From an uncultured Ruminiclostridium sp. (GTDB lineage: Bacteria > Bacillota > Clostridia > Oscillospirales > Ruminococcaceae): DNA of 64,000 nucleotides. Position 1 is the first letter of the stretch. Every line of letters starts with the position of its first letter. Shown here piece by piece: positions 7,147 through 17,375 of the stretch. The stretch covers positions 1-64,000 of the forward strand of contig CALXIO010000006.1 in NCBI GenBank assembly GCA_944388385.1. Direction: 5' to 3'. The translations under genes were made by a program, and so were the position numbers. Under the pieces are notes generated by a model that was not told the DNA's origin, searched no databases, and saw nothing but the letters and a program-made list of their open reading frames with translations.

Positions 7147-9031
7147 ATTCAGTCATCAGCTTACACAGCTTGTTTGAAAACTCCACAGGATCCTCAATGG
7201 CCATACCCTCAATAAGTAAAGCCTGATCGTAAAGCAATTCTGCATATATCTTCAGCTTGTCCTTATCTGTTTCATACAGCTTTTTAAGGGTGTCGAAAAT
7301 GGGGTTCTGGGCATTTATTTCAAGAACCTTTTCAGCCTTTGCATTGTGTTCGGAGGGCATATGACTTAATACCTTCTCCATTTCAAGGGATAAAATGCCG
7401 TCACTTGTAAGGCATACTGCATGGGTTTTAAGGATCTTAGAAATTCTTACATCCTTAACCTTGCCACCGAGGGCCTCCTTCATAAAGGCAAACATATCCT
7501 TGCTTTCCTCTGATTTTTGCTTTAACTCAGCCTTTTCTTCATCTGTTTCAAGATCAAGATCTCCTGCCGCTACCGACTTGAACTGCTTTTCGGCATAGTC
7601 CACCATCATCTGTAAAGCAAATTCATCTATGCTGTCCACAAGGTAAAGAATTTCATAGCCCTTGTCCTTAACAAGCTCTGTCTGGGGTAATTTATCGATC
7701 TTGTCAATGGTTTCACCGCTGGCAAAGTAGATATATTTCTGATCCTCCTTCATTCTTGCCACATATTCAGCAAGGGTAACATATTTCTTTTCAAATGAGG
7801 AATAGAACAGCAGTAAATCCTTTAATAATTCCTTGCCTGCACCAAAGCCGTTATATACACCGAATTTAAGCTGAAGGCCAAAGGCGGTAAAGAACTTTTC
7901 ATACTTTTCCCTGTCATTCTTCAGCATTTTATTAAGCTCATTCTTAATGGATCTTTCAAGGCTCTTGGCTATGATTTTAAGCTGTCTGTCATGCTGAAGC
8001 ATTTCTCTTGAAATATTAAGGGATAAATCGGCGCTGTCCACAAGACCCTTTACAAAGCTGAAGCAGTCAGGGAGTAAATCAGCACACTTATCCATAATAA
8101 GCACGCCGTTTGAATAAAGCTGAAGTCCCTTTTCATAGTCCTTTGAGTAGTAGTCAAAGGGAGCCTTAGAAGGAATATACATAAGGGCATTATATGTGGC
8201 TGTACCCTCTGTCTTTGTATGGATATGGGCTATGGGGTCCTCATAGTCAAAGAACTTTTCCTTATAGAACTTGTTATATTCCTCCTCGGTAATTTCGGAT
8301 TTGTTTTTCTTCCAGAGGGGAACCATGCTGTTTAAGGTTTCAAGCTCATAGTGGGTTTCATACTGATCCTCAGTACCTTCCTTTAAGTGGCTGTGACCTA
8401 CCATCATGCGGATAGGATAGCGGATATAGTCGGAGTATTTTCTTACAATGCCCTTTATCTTATACTCGGTGATAAAGTCATCATAATCCTCCTCCTCGGT
8501 GTTGTCCTTAATTTTAAGGGTTATCTTAGTGCCGTAGCTGTCCTTGTCACAGTCGGTAATAGTATAGCCGTCAACACCGGTGGAATACCACTTATATGCC
8601 TCCTCGCTGCCGTAAGCCTTTGATTCAACAGTTACTTCTGATGCTACCATAAAGGCAGAATAAAAGCCTACACCGAACTGACCGATAACGCTTATATCAT
8701 CATTTTGTGTGTCGGTGTTGTCATTTTTAAACTTAAAGGAGCCGCTTTGTGCAATAACGCCTAAGTTATTTTCAAGCTCATCCTTAGTCATACCTATACC
8801 GTTATCGGTAATTGTAAGAGTCCTTGCCTCCTTGTCTATTGCAAGGTCAATGGCAAAATCCCCTCTTGAAAGTCCTATATTCTCAGTAAGGGATTTAAAA
8901 TACAGCTTGTCCATAGCGTCGCTTGCATTGGATATAAGCTCACGGAGAAAAATCTCCTTGTGGGTGTAGATAGAATTTATCATCATATCCAAAAGCCTTT
9001 TTGATTCTGCCTTAAACTGCTTTTTTGCCAT
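7145..9031 (-). CDS. htpG: HSP90 chaperone HtpG
   Basis: A 628-aa cytosolic ATP-dependent chaperone of normal bacterial length. The GHKL ATP-binding domain is at the N-terminus with [19 protein letters not shown] and [13 protein letters not shown]. The middle-domain catalytic-arginine region [10 protein letters not shown] is present. The start has GAAAGGATGATATT upstream. It is monocistronic, convergent with the helicase gene. Control: a SigA promoter (9099-9126) and a perfect CIRCE box (9067-9093) sit directly upstream, so HrcA repression is predicted. In Bacillus subtilis htpG is not an HrcA target, so this is a lineage difference. Confidence 0.97.
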   Translation of the reverse strand: MAKKQFKAESKRLLDMMINSIYTHKEIFLRELISNASDAMDKLYFKSLTENIGLSRGDFAIDLAIDKEARTLTITDNGIGMTKDELENNLGVIAQSGSFKFKNDNTDTQNDDISVIGQFGVGFYSAFMVASEVTVESKAYGSEEAYKWYSTGVDGYTITDCDKDSYGTKITLKIKDNTEEEDYDDFITEYKIKGIVRKYSDYIRYPIRMMVGHSHLKEGTEDQYETHYELETLNSMVPLWKKNKSEITEEEYNKFYKEKFFDYEDPIAHIHTKTEGTATYNALMYIPSKAPFDYYSKDYEKGLQLYSNGVLIMDKCADLLPDCFSFVKGLVDSADLSLNISREMLQHDRQLKIIAKSLERSIKNELNKMLKNDREKYEKFFTAFGLQLKFGVYNGFGAGKELLKDLLLFYSSFEKKYVTLAEYVARMKEDQKYIYFASGETIDKIDKLPQTELVKDKGYEILYLVDSIDEFALQMMVDYAEKQFKSVAAGDLDLETDEEKAELKQKSEESKDMFAFMKEALGGKVKDVRISKILKTHAVCLTSDGILSLEMEKVLSHMPSEHNAKAEKVLEINAQNPIFDTLKKLYETDKDKLKIYAELLYDQALLIEGMAIEDPVEFSNKLCKLMTE

Positions 9032-9066
9032 ATAATATCATCCTTTCTTTATGCTGTGTTTAACTT

Positions 9067-9093
9067 TTAGCACTCTACCACTAAGAGTGCTAA
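9067..9093. promoter_or_regulatory. CIRCE operator (HrcA) upstream of htpG
   Basis: TTAGCACTC, nine bases, GAGTGCTAA, a perfect match to the CIRCE consensus. It lies between the htpG -10 and start codon, the normal location for HrcA repression. Confidence 0.95.
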
Positions 9094-9098
9094 AACAT

Positions 9099-9126
9099 AT
9101 TATAGCACTTTTTTTCTATTTGTCAA
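9099..9126 (-). promoter_or_regulatory. htpG promoter
   Basis: Reading leftward: TTGACA, 16-bp spacer, TATAAT, followed by the CIRCE box. Confidence 0.85.
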
Positions 9127-9151
9127 TAGCTACCGCAAAATTTTTCTATGC

Positions 9152-9180
9152 TTGCAAAAAATAGTTTTTTATGTTATAAT
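9152..9180 (+). promoter_or_regulatory. parE-operon promoter
   Basis: TTGCAA, 17-bp spacer, TATAAT with extended -10 TGT, about 48 bases before parE. It is divergent from the htpG promoter. Confidence 0.75.
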
Positions 9181-9227
9181 AATATCGTATATTTGTTAGT
9201 ATGAAATTTTCGATCGGAAGTGAAATA

Positions 9228-11231
9228 ATGGCTAAGAAAAACTATGACGATAACAGCTTAAAACAGCTTAAAGGCCCTGATACCGTAAGACTTCGTCCCG
9301 GTGTTATATTCGGCTCTGACAGTCTTGAGGGCTGTTGTCATTCTGTATTTGAGATACTTTCCAATTCAATAGATGAGGCAAGAGAGGGCTATGGTAAAAA
9401 AATCACCGTTACCCGTTTTCTTGACGGAAGTATAGAGGTGGACGACTGCGGCAGAGGTATTCCTATAGACTATAACAAAAACGAAGAAAAGTACAACTGG
9501 GAGCTTGCCTTTTGTACCCTTTATGCCGGCGGTAAGTTTGACAACAACAGTAAGGAAAGCTATTCCTATTCCCTTGGTCTTAACGGTCTCGGTCTTTGCT
9601 CTACACAGTTTGCCTCTGAATACATGGAGGTAGAAAGCAACAATGGTACCTGGGTATATAATCTGAGATTTGAAAAGGGCTACAATGTAGAAAAGGAAGA
9701 AAGGGGCTTTCGCCGTCATCAGTCTGACGGAAGCACCGGTACTCGGATAAAGTGGAAGCCGGACTTAGAGGTATTTACCGAAACGGATATACCAAAGGAA
9801 TATTTCCTTGATGTAATTAAAAGACAGGCGGTTATAAATGACGGCATTACCTTTATTTTCAGAAATGAGGTAAAGGATGAGGAAACCGGGGATATTTACT
9901 TTGAGGAAACCACCTTCTGTTATGAAAACGGCATAGCTGACTATCTAAATGAGCTTATAGGGGAATCCGCCTTTACCACTCCACAGGTATGGAGCACAAA
10001 GCGTACCGGCCGTGACAGAGAGGATAAGCCGGAATATACAGTAAAGCTGAAGGTGGCTTTTGCCTTTTCAAATAAGACACAGGTAATACAGCACTATCAC
10101 AATTCAAGCTGGCTTGAACACGGAGGAAGCCCGGATAAGGCATTACAAAATTCCTTTGTGGCACAGATAGACGGCTGGTTAAAGGCAAATAATAAGTATA
10201 ACAAAACCGAAAACAAGATAAAGTTTTCAGACGTGGCGGATTGTCTTGTGTTTATTTCATCCAACTTTTCCACAGTAACAAGCTATGAAAACCAGACAAA
10301 GAAGTCCATTACAAATAAATTCATACAGGATGCCATGACCGAATGGTTAAAGCATTCTCTTGAAGTATATTTCCTTGAAAATCCGGATGAAGCGGCAAAG
10401 CTGTGCGAACAGGTGCTTGTAAACAAGCGTGCAAGGGAAAATGCCGCAAAGGCAAGGGATACGATTAAAAAGCAGTTATCCGGAAAGATAGATATAACAA
10501 ACCGCATACCTAAGTTTGTTCCCTGCCGCAGTAAGGATACAGACAGATGCGAGCTTTATATAGTTGAGGGTGATTCAGCCTTAGGCTCAGTAAAGCAGGC
10601 AAGGGATGCTGAATATCAGGCGGTAATGCCTGTAAGAGGTAAAACCTTAAACTGCCTTAAGGCAAGCTATGATAAGATCTTCAAAAGTGAGATCATAGTA
10701 AATCTCCTTAAAATAATGGGCTGTGGTGTGGAGGTAAAGTCAAAGTCCAACAAGGAATTATCCACCTTTGATATAAATAACCTTCGCTGGAATAAAATTA
10801 TAATCTGCACCGATGCGGACTATGACGGATACCAGATAAGAACGCTTATTCTTACCATGCTTTACCGCCTTGTTCCAACGGTAATAGAACAGGGCTATGT
10901 ATATATTGCAGAATCCCCCCTTTATGAGATAACCTGCAAGGGCAAAACCTATTTTGCCTATACCGAAGGGGAAAAGGCAAAGATATTATCCGGCTTCGGA
11001 CAGGAAAAGTACACAATACAGCGTTCAAAGGGTCTTGGTGAAAACGAGGCGGATATGATGTCCCTTACCACAATGAACCCCGAAACAAGACGGCTTATAA
11101 AGGTTTGCCCTGCCGACCCTGAAAAAACCCAGGAAATGTTTGAGCTTTTACTTGGAGATAATTTAGAGGGCAGAAAGGATTATATAAGAGATTACGGCTA
11201 TAAATATCTTGATGATATAGATGTGTCTTAA
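9228..11231 (+). CDS. parE: Type IIA topoisomerase B subunit, topoisomerase IV-like
   Basis: A 667-aa ATPase subunit that with the downstream A subunit would decatenate or relax DNA. GHKL ATPase motifs: EILSNSIDEA, DDCGRGIPI and the lid GLNGLGLCS. The TOPRIM part has VEGDSALGS and DADYDGYQI. In most GyrB/ParE these read EGDSAGGS and DADVDGAHI, so the metal-binding Asp/Glu are kept but the surroundings diverge. I prefer the ATG at 9228 over the in-frame ATG at 9201 because GGAAGTGA precedes it and MAKKNYDD is the family-like start. No gyrase-specific B insertion is apparent. It is coupled to an HD-domain gene and then parC. Which topoisomerase it is remains an inference from size and partner. 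Confidence 0.85.
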   Translation: MAKKNYDDNSLKQLKGPDTVRLRPGVIFGSDSLEGCCHSVFEILSNSIDEAREGYGKKITVTRFLDGSIEVDDCGRGIPIDYNKNEEKYNWELAFCTLYAGGKFDNNSKESYSYSLGLNGLGLCSTQFASEYMEVESNNGTWVYNLRFEKGYNVEKEERGFRRHQSDGSTGTRIKWKPDLEVFTETDIPKEYFLDVIKRQAVINDGITFIFRNEVKDEETGDIYFEETTFCYENGIADYLNELIGESAFTTPQVWSTKRTGRDREDKPEYTVKLKVAFAFSNKTQVIQHYHNSSWLEHGGSPDKALQNSFVAQIDGWLKANNKYNKTENKIKFSDVADCLVFISSNFSTVTSYENQTKKSITNKFIQDAMTEWLKHSLEVYFLENPDEAAKLCEQVLVNKRARENAAKARDTIKKQLSGKIDITNRIPKFVPCRSKDTDRCELYIVEGDSALGSVKQARDAEYQAVMPVRGKTLNCLKASYDKIFKSEIIVNLLKIMGCGVEVKSKSNKELSTFDINNLRWNKIIICTDADYDGYQIRTLILTMLYRLVPTVIEQGYVYIAESPLYEITCKGKTYFAYTEGEKAKILSGFGQEKYTIQRSKGLGENEADMMSLTTMNPETRRLIKVCPADPEKTQEMFELLLGDNLEGRKDYIRDYGYKYLDDIDVS

Positions 11232-11240
11232 GGTGATAAT

Positions 11241-11711
11241 ATGGAATTTACTATAGACAGAACCGCAGTAGTTGCAAATGCGGTAAGAACTATGCTTGAC
11301 AGCATAGACGAGCAAAGGGCGGCCGAGGGATATATCCACCTTTTCGGTGTGGCTAAGTGCTGTGTGCTTCTTGCAAAGAAAAGAGGCCTTGACTGTGAGC
11401 TTGCCTATATTATGGGTCTGCTTCATGATTACAGCTATTATCTTACCGGGGACAGGGAGGAGCACGCCCGTAAAAGCGGAGATATGATTCTCCCCCTGCT
11501 TGCAAAGACTGAGCTTTTTGTAATATGCGAAATGGGAACTATTGCAAAGGCAATAGCCTCTCACAGCGACAAGAACAAAACAGACGGCAACCCCTACGAT
11601 GAGCTTTTGAAGGACGGGGATGTGCTTGACAGAATGTTAATGTCCCCGGGCAGTGAGCAAAAGGAGATACACAAGGCAAGAGCAGAAAAGCTCACACAGG
11701 AGCTTTTTTAA
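11241..11711 (+). CDS. HD-domain phosphohydrolase, small
   Basis: A 156-aa single-domain protein. It has the HD signature: His in YIHLFGVAK, the LLHDYSYY His-Asp pair, a later His in AIASHSDK and the terminal Asp in LKDGDVLDR, so metal-dependent phosphohydrolase activity is likely. The size resembles YqeK-type diadenosine tetraphosphatases or other HD enzymes, but I cannot name the substrate. It begins 9 bases after parE and ends 16 bases before parC with no internal terminator, so all three are co-transcribed. A GGTGATAAT site precedes the start. The placement between topoisomerase subunits is unusual. Confidence 0.8.
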   Translation: MEFTIDRTAVVANAVRTMLDSIDEQRAAEGYIHLFGVAKCCVLLAKKRGLDCELAYIMGLLHDYSYYLTGDREEHARKSGDMILPLLAKTELFVICEMGTIAKAIASHSDKNKTDGNPYDELLKDGDVLDRMLMSPGSEQKEIHKARAEKLTQELF

Positions 11712-11727
11712 GAAAGGAACGCTTTAA

Positions 11728-13950
11728 TTGAAAAAGGATAAACAGAGCAAAAAGCCCTCCCCCAAAAAGTCGGAGGCATATATAGAGGGTGCAGGCATAG
11801 TTGAAAATCAGCCCATAGTTGACACTCTTGTGGAAAACTATATGCCCTATGCCATGAGCGTTATTGTATCAAGAGCATTACCGGAAATAGACGGCTTTAA
11901 GCCCTCCCACAGAAAGCTGCTTTATACAATGTACCAAATGGGACTTTTAACAAAGCCCAAGATAAAATCCGCAAACATAGTGGGACAGACAATGCAGTTA
12001 AACCCCCATGGCGATGCGGCAATATATGAAACCATGGTAAGACTTGCAAGGGGTAATGAGGCATTACTTCACCCCTATGTTGACAGCAAGGGTAACTTCG
12101 GTAAGGCATATTCAAGGGATATGTCCTATGCAGCATCCCGATATACCGAGGCAAAGCTGGACCCTATCTGCGCTGAGATATTTGCGGATATAGATAAAAA
12201 TACCGTGGATTTTATACCCAACTACGATAATTCCACCACCGAGCCGGTATTACTTCCCACAAAATTTCCGGCGGTACTGGTAAATAACAATATCGGTATA
12301 GCGGTATCCATGGCAAGTAATATATGCTCCTTTAATTTAGCTGAGGTGTGCAATACCACAATAGCCCTTATGAAAAATCCGGAGCATGATATAATATCCA
12401 CATTACAGGGCCCTGACTTTCCCGGAGGAGGCTTTATTCTTCAGGATGAAGCGGAAATGAGGAGAATATATGCCACCGGCAGAGGAAGTGTAAAGGTAAG
12501 GGCGAAATATATCTATGACAAGTCCGCAAACTGCATAGAGATAACCGAAATTCCCCCTACTACCACCATTGAAGCCATTATCGACAAGATAGACGAAAAT
12601 ATAAAGCAGGGCAAAATAAAGGAAATAAGCGATGCCAGAGATGAAACCGACCTGTCCGGTCTTAAAATAGCCATTGACTTAAAGCGTGGTGTGGACAGTG
12701 AGGCACTTATGCAGAAGCTGTTTCGGCTTACCCCCTTACAGGATGTATTTTCCTGTAACTTTAATATCCTTATCGGCGGTACACCTAAGGTAATGGGCGT
12801 AAAGGAGATACTGGACGAATGGACAGACTTCAGAACAGCCTGTGTTAAAAGAAGGGTAAAGTACGACCTTAAAAAGAAGAAGGAAAAGCTCCACCTGCTA
12901 GAGGGTCTTTCAAAGATTTTGCTTGATATAGATAAGGCAATAGCCATTATCCGCGGTACCCAAAATGATGATGAGGTTGTACCGAACTTGATGATAGGCT
13001 TCGGCATTGACGAAATACAGGCAGAATATGTGGCGGACATAAAGCTCCGTAATATCAATAAGGGCTATATCTTAAAGAGAATCGAGGAGATAGAGGCCTT
13101 AAGAAAAGATATTGATGATATGGAGGAGATATTAGGAAGCGAGCGCAGGGTAAAGCAGATAATCATAAAGGAGCTGGAGGAAATCGCCAAGAAATACGGC
13201 AAGCCCAGAAAGACTATGTTTATCTACGGCGCTGAGCAGGAGCCTGAGGTCCAGGAGGAAATTCCCGATTATCCTGTTAATATCTTTGTCAGTGCAGAGG
13301 GATATTTCAAGAAGATAACCCCCCAGTCACTTCGTATGAGCAGTGAGCAAAAGCTAAAGGAAAATGACCGAATTACAGTTACCTATGAGGGTACAAACAA
13401 GGCACAGCTTTTGTTCTTTACCGATAAATTCCAGGTATATAAGGCCTGTGCCGCTGACTTTGCTGATACAAAGGCCAGTGTTATGGGAGATTATTTACCG
13501 GCAAAGCTGGATATGGAGCCGGGGGAAAGGATAGTACAGACTATTATTTCCGAGGATTATTCAGGACAGCTTGTATTGTTCTTTAAAAACGGCAAATGCG
13601 CTAAGGTTCCCATGGCATCCTTTGAAACAAAAACAAAACGCAAAAAGCTTGCCAATGCCTACAGCGAATTATCCACCCTTGTATCAATGTGGCTTATTAA
13701 GGAGGAAACAGACTTTCTTATGGTATCCACAGCCGGCAAGGCACTTATATTCAACACCGGTCTTATTTTACCTAAATCCGCCCGTGATACCCAGGGTGTA
13801 CAGGTAATGCGCCTTACTAAGGCAGAGCTTTATGAGGCTGTACCCTATACCGAGGGACTTATGGACAACCCGGAATCCTACCGCACAAAAACAGTACCCG
13901 TGGCAGGTAATATATGGGACGGGGATATAGACCAGATAAAATTTGAATAA
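11728..13950 (+). CDS. parC: Type IIA topoisomerase A subunit, topoisomerase IV-like
   Basis: A 740-aa DNA cleavage-rejoining subunit. The start is TTG at 11728, supported by AGAAAGGA ten bases upstream and by alignment of the N-terminus. The winged-helix catalytic region has the RALPEIDGFKPSHRK pattern and active-site Tyr139 in AASRYTEAKL. The long coiled coil falls near residues 385-500. The C-terminal beta-pinwheel lacks a GyrA box (QRRGGRG-like), which fits topoisomerase IV or a divergent A subunit and not a supercoiling gyrase. It is partner to the parE-like gene upstream. No terminator follows before the promoter of fhs. Confidence 0.86.
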   Translation: MKKDKQSKKPSPKKSEAYIEGAGIVENQPIVDTLVENYMPYAMSVIVSRALPEIDGFKPSHRKLLYTMYQMGLLTKPKIKSANIVGQTMQLNPHGDAAIYETMVRLARGNEALLHPYVDSKGNFGKAYSRDMSYAASRYTEAKLDPICAEIFADIDKNTVDFIPNYDNSTTEPVLLPTKFPAVLVNNNIGIAVSMASNICSFNLAEVCNTTIALMKNPEHDIISTLQGPDFPGGGFILQDEAEMRRIYATGRGSVKVRAKYIYDKSANCIEITEIPPTTTIEAIIDKIDENIKQGKIKEISDARDETDLSGLKIAIDLKRGVDSEALMQKLFRLTPLQDVFSCNFNILIGGTPKVMGVKEILDEWTDFRTACVKRRVKYDLKKKKEKLHLLEGLSKILLDIDKAIAIIRGTQNDDEVVPNLMIGFGIDEIQAEYVADIKLRNINKGYILKRIEEIEALRKDIDDMEEILGSERRVKQIIIKELEEIAKKYGKPRKTMFIYGAEQEPEVQEEIPDYPVNIFVSAEGYFKKITPQSLRMSSEQKLKENDRITVTYEGTNKAQLLFFTDKFQVYKACAADFADTKASVMGDYLPAKLDMEPGERIVQTIISEDYSGQLVLFFKNGKCAKVPMASFETKTKRKKLANAYSELSTLVSMWLIKEETDFLMVSTAGKALIFNTGLILPKSARDTQGVQVMRLTKAELYEAVPYTEGLMDNPESYRTKTVPVAGNIWDGDIDQIKFE

Positions 13951-13954
13951 ATTG

Positions 13955-13983
13955 TTGAATTTATAGTAAGATTGTGTTATAAT
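13955..13983 (+). promoter_or_regulatory. fhs-operon promoter
   Basis: TTGAAT, 17-bp spacer, TATAAT with extended TGT, beginning four bases after the parC stop. The 67-base leader to the fhs start has a small inverted repeat (AAACC ... GGTTT) of unknown role. Confidence 0.8.
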
Positions 13984-14050
13984 ACTTTCATAATCAAACC
14001 CATAGTAATTTGGGCGTATATTTATAGGTTTAATTCGGAGGAAAAGTAAA

Positions 14051-15721
14051 ATGTTAAGTGATATTGAAATTGCACATGGTGCAAAAATGATGAAGATAAA
14101 GGACATAGCCGCTGACCTTGGAATTATGGAGGATGAGCTTATCCCCTACGGTCACTATAAGGCTAAGGTATCCCAGGAATGTATCGACCGTCTTGCAGAC
14201 AAGCCCGACGGAAAGCTCATTCTTGTAACCGCCATCAACCCCACCCCTGCAGGAGAGGGCAAGACCACCACATCGGTAGGTCTTGCACAGGCCATGTATA
14301 AGCTCGGCAAAAAGGCTGTACTTGCTTTAAGAGAGCCCTCCCTGGGCCCTGTATTCGGTATAAAAGGCGGTGCTGCCGGCGGCGGATATGCACAGGTTGT
14401 TCCTATGGAGGATATAAACCTGCACTTTACAGGTGATATGCACGCAATCACAGCGGCAAACAATCTGCTTTGCGCCCTTATTGACAATCACATTCAGCAG
14501 GGTAATGCCCTTAATATCGACCCCAGAAGAATACAGATAAAGCGTTGCCTTGATATGAACGACAGAGCATTACGCAATATCGTTATCGGTATGGGCGGTA
14601 AGGCAAACGGCGTTGTAAGAGAGGATCACTTCCAGATAACCGTTGCAAGTGAGATTATGGCAATTTTATGTCTTGCTGATGATCTTGCAGACTTAAAGGA
14701 GCGCCTTGGCAGAATTCATGTTGCTTATACATACGACAACAAGCCGGTATTCGCAAGGGAGCTTAATGCGGTGGGTGCTATGACAGCATTACTTCTTGAT
14801 GCGGTAAATCCCAACCTTGTACAGACCCTTGAAAATACCCCGGCTATTATCCACGGCGGACCCTTTGCAAATATTGCCCATGGCTGTAACTCTGTAAGAG
14901 CTACTAAGCTTGCATTAAAGTTAGGCGACTATGCAGTAACTGAGGCAGGCTTCGGCTCCGACCTTGGTGCTGAGAAGTTCTTTGATATTAAGTGCAGATA
15001 TGCAAAGCTGAAGCCCTCCTGCGTTGTACTGGTAGCTACTATCCGTGCATTAAAGTATAACGGCGGTGTTCCTAAGGCAGAGCTTACAACAGAAAATACA
15101 GAAGCTTTAAGAACAGGTATTGTAAACCTTGAAAAGCATATTGAAAATATGAAGAAGTACGGTGTTCCCGTGGTAGTTGCAATAAACCACTTCTACACCG
15201 ATACCGAGGCTGAAATAGCAATAGTAAGAGAAAAGTGCGAGGCACTTGGTGTTAAGGTAGCCTTTTCTGATGTATTCTTAAAGGGCGGCGAAGGCGGTAT
15301 TGAGCTTGCCAAGGCTGTTATTGAAACCATTGATACTACCGAAAGCAATTTCGCACCTATCTATGACGAAAAGCTTCCCATTAAGGAAAAGCTGTCCGCA
15401 ATAGCTAAGGAAATATATGATGCCGACGGTGTAAACTACACCACCGCCGCAGAAAAGGCAATAGCTGAAATTGAGGCTATGGGCTTTGGTGATATTCCTG
15501 TATGTGTGGCAAAAACCCAGTATTCATTATCAGATGACCCTGCTAAACTGGGTCACCCCAAGGGCTTTACAATTACCGTAAGGGATGTAAAGCTGTCAGC
15601 AGGCGCAGGCTTTGTGGTAGCCCTTACAGGTGATATTATGACAATGCCCGGACTTCCCAAGGTTCCTGCCGCAAATAATATTGATGTTTCCGAAGACGGA
15701 ACAATAAGCGGTCTTTTCTGA
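14051..15721 (+). CDS. fhs: Formate-tetrahydrofolate ligase
   Basis: A 556-aa cytosolic enzyme that forms 10-formyl-THF from formate, THF and ATP, feeding purine synthesis and, in acetogens, the Wood-Ljungdahl methyl branch. The family P-loop-like motif [12 protein letters not shown] is at 65-76, the fingerprint [14 protein letters not shown] at about 109-122, and the C-terminal [16 protein letters not shown] is intact. The length is full. The start has CGGAGGAAAAG upstream and its own promoter. It is the first gene of a run with tsaE, tsaB and rpiB. Confidence 0.97.
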   Translation: MLSDIEIAHGAKMMKIKDIAADLGIMEDELIPYGHYKAKVSQECIDRLADKPDGKLILVTAINPTPAGEGKTTTSVGLAQAMYKLGKKAVLALREPSLGPVFGIKGGAAGGGYAQVVPMEDINLHFTGDMHAITAANNLLCALIDNHIQQGNALNIDPRRIQIKRCLDMNDRALRNIVIGMGGKANGVVREDHFQITVASEIMAILCLADDLADLKERLGRIHVAYTYDNKPVFARELNAVGAMTALLLDAVNPNLVQTLENTPAIIHGGPFANIAHGCNSVRATKLALKLGDYAVTEAGFGSDLGAEKFFDIKCRYAKLKPSCVVLVATIRALKYNGGVPKAELTTENTEALRTGIVNLEKHIENMKKYGVPVVVAINHFYTDTEAEIAIVREKCEALGVKVAFSDVFLKGGEGGIELAKAVIETIDTTESNFAPIYDEKLPIKEKLSAIAKEIYDADGVNYTTAAEKAIAEIEAMGFGDIPVCVAKTQYSLSDDPAKLGHPKGFTITVRDVKLSAGAGFVVALTGDIMTMPGLPKVPAANNIDVSEDGTISGLF

Positions 15722-15722
15722 T

Positions 15723-16160
15723 ATGACAGAATATTTATCAGACAGCCCCGAAAGGACAATAGAAATAGGCAGAGAGATAGCAAAAAGCCTTTCTGCCGGG
15801 GATTGTGTCCTTTATAAGGGGGAAATGGGTGCAGGAAAAACCCACCTTACAAAGGGTATAGCCCTGTATTTCGGCGCAGGGGATGTGGTATCAAGCCCCA
15901 CCTTTGCCCTTGTAAATGAATATGAGGGGGATATACCCATATTCCATTATGACCTATTCAGAATAAACACTATTGATGATCTATATGCCACCGGATTTTT
16001 TGACTACCTTGACAGAGGGGGTATCACCCTTATAGAATGGAGCGAAAATATCCCGGGGCTTGAGGATTACATTGAAAATGTTTATATAATAGAGATTGAA
16101 AAAAGGGATATAGATAAAAGATATATCCGCTTTTCAAGGTATAAGGAGGATATATGCTGA
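15723..16160 (+). CDS. tsaE: tRNA threonylcarbamoyladenosine biosynthesis ATPase TsaE
   Basis: A 145-aa ATPase partner of TsaB-TsaD in making t6A37 on ANN-decoding tRNAs. Walker A GEMGAGKTHL starts at 33, and the family motif SPTFALVNEY and the acidic HYDLFRI element follow. The start is one base after the fhs stop, so translation is probably coupled. The end overlaps tsaB by 7 bases. tsaD itself is not in this window. Confidence 0.93.
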   Translation: MTEYLSDSPERTIEIGREIAKSLSAGDCVLYKGEMGAGKTHLTKGIALYFGAGDVVSSPTFALVNEYEGDIPIFHYDLFRINTIDDLYATGFFDYLDRGGITLIEWSENIPGLEDYIENVYIIEIEKRDIDKRYIRFSRYKEDIC

Positions 16161-16870
16161 TACTTGCAACAGATACCTCCGCCGCCGTATGCTGTGGAGC
16201 TATATACGATACGGATAAAAAGCAGATAATCGCCCGTACCGAAATAAACAACAAGCTCACCCATTCGGTAACTCTTATGCCGGTATTAACAGGGCTTTTA
16301 CAAAATGCCCAGATAAAGCCGGATGAAATTGACCTTTATGCGGTAAGTACAGGCCCGGGGTCATTTACCGGCCTTAGAATAGGCATATCCGCCATTAAGG
16401 GTATGGCCTATGCAGGGGGTAAAAAATGCGTGGGTGTAAGCTCAGCTGATGCCATGGCATATAATTTTTGTGGCAGTATTACAGATGCTGTTATCTGTAC
16501 CACAATAGATGCCAGGGTAGGAAGAGTATTTACCGCCACATATAAAGCAGAAAAGGGAGAAATTTCCCTTATTACCCCGGACAGATGTATCACCGCTGAG
16601 GAGCTTTCAAATGAGCTTATGCAGTATGATATGCCGGTTATACTTACCGGCGACGGAGCAGAGCTTATAAAAGCCAAAGCAAATAGAGATAATATAATCA
16701 TAGCCCCCATAGATAAAAGATACCCCACCGGGTATGCGGTTGCATTAGCGGCAGAAAATAAAGAGCCGGTTTCACCAAATCAGCTTATGCCGGCATATAT
16801 GCAGCTGCCCCAGGCACAAAGGGAGCTTATGGCTAAAAATGAAAATATGAAAGGAAGCACACAATGTTAG
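16154..16870 (+). CDS. tsaB: tRNA threonylcarbamoyladenosine dehydratase-complex subunit TsaB
   Basis: A 238-aa inactive ASKHA-fold partner that stabilises TsaD in t6A synthesis. It has the N-terminal ILATDTSAAVCCGA and the diagnostic GPGSFTGLRIGIS at about 58-70. It overlaps tsaE by 7 bases and rpiB by 7 bases, both signs of one polycistron. Often rimI or tsaD follows tsaB. Here rpiB does. Confidence 0.93.
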   Translation: MLILATDTSAAVCCGAIYDTDKKQIIARTEINNKLTHSVTLMPVLTGLLQNAQIKPDEIDLYAVSTGPGSFTGLRIGISAIKGMAYAGGKKCVGVSSADAMAYNFCGSITDAVICTTIDARVGRVFTATYKAEKGEISLITPDRCITAEELSNELMQYDMPVILTGDGAELIKAKANRDNIIIAPIDKRYPTGYAVALAAENKEPVSPNQLMPAYMQLPQAQRELMAKNENMKGSTQC

Positions 16871-17298
16871 CAATAGGAAGCGACCATGCAGGCTATGAGC
16901 TTAAGGTCAGCGTTATGAAGTACCTTCAGGACAAGGGAATTTCATACATTGACTGCGGCTGTAACGGAGAGCGTTGCGACTATCCGGATATAGCTAAGGT
17001 AACCTGCGAAAAAATAACCAAGGGTGAATGTGATAAGGCTATACTTATCTGCGGCACCGGAATCGGCATTTCTATCAGCGCAAATAAAATAAAGGGTATC
17101 AGGGCGGCATTATGCCAGGATTACTACACCGCAAAGTACACAAGACTTCATAATGATGCCAATGTACTTTGTATGGGAGGCAGGGTAATAGGTCCCGGCA
17201 CAGCTGAAGAAATAGTAAACGTATTTCTTAACACAGAATTTGAAGGCGGCAGACACGCCGACCGTGTAAATAAAATTACAGCACTTGAAGAAAATTGA
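16864..17298 (+). CDS. rpiB: Ribose-5-phosphate isomerase B
   Basis: A 144-aa enzyme of the non-oxidative pentose phosphate path interconverting ribose 5-phosphate and ribulose 5-phosphate. The N-terminal SDHAGYELK and the catalytic region ILICGTGIGISISANK (Cys in ICGTG) match RpiB/LacA-family enzymes. The length is normal (about 145-150). Its start overlaps the end of tsaB. A hairpin region without a clear T-tract lies between it and upp. Confidence 0.93.
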   Translation: MLAIGSDHAGYELKVSVMKYLQDKGISYIDCGCNGERCDYPDIAKVTCEKITKGECDKAILICGTGIGISISANKIKGIRAALCQDYYTAKYTRLHNDANVLCMGGRVIGPGTAEEIVNVFLNTEFEGGRHADRVNKITALEEN

Positions 17299-17310
17299 GC
17301 CTAAGGCTTT

Positions 17311-17339
17311 CCGCTGATTTTTCCCCATGAAAATCACGG
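17311..17339 (+). other. bulged hairpin in the rpiB-upp gap
   Basis: CCGCTGATTTT and AAAATCACGG can pair over ten positions with a single-C bulge, closing a short loop. No T-run follows, so it is not a standard terminator. A CCCCATGGGG palindrome follows at about 17350. A role in upp control is possible but unsupported. Confidence 0.35.
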
Positions 17340-17375
17340 ATATTATATCACCCCATGGGGAGAAATGAGGATAAT

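Noticed and set aside
11163..11564. 133-aa antisense ORF at the parE/HD junction
   Set aside because: Opposite well-supported genes with tight spacing.
13955..14050. THF riboswitch upstream of fhs
   Set aside because: I looked for the family core in the 67-base leader and did not find it. Only a short imperfect repeat is present.
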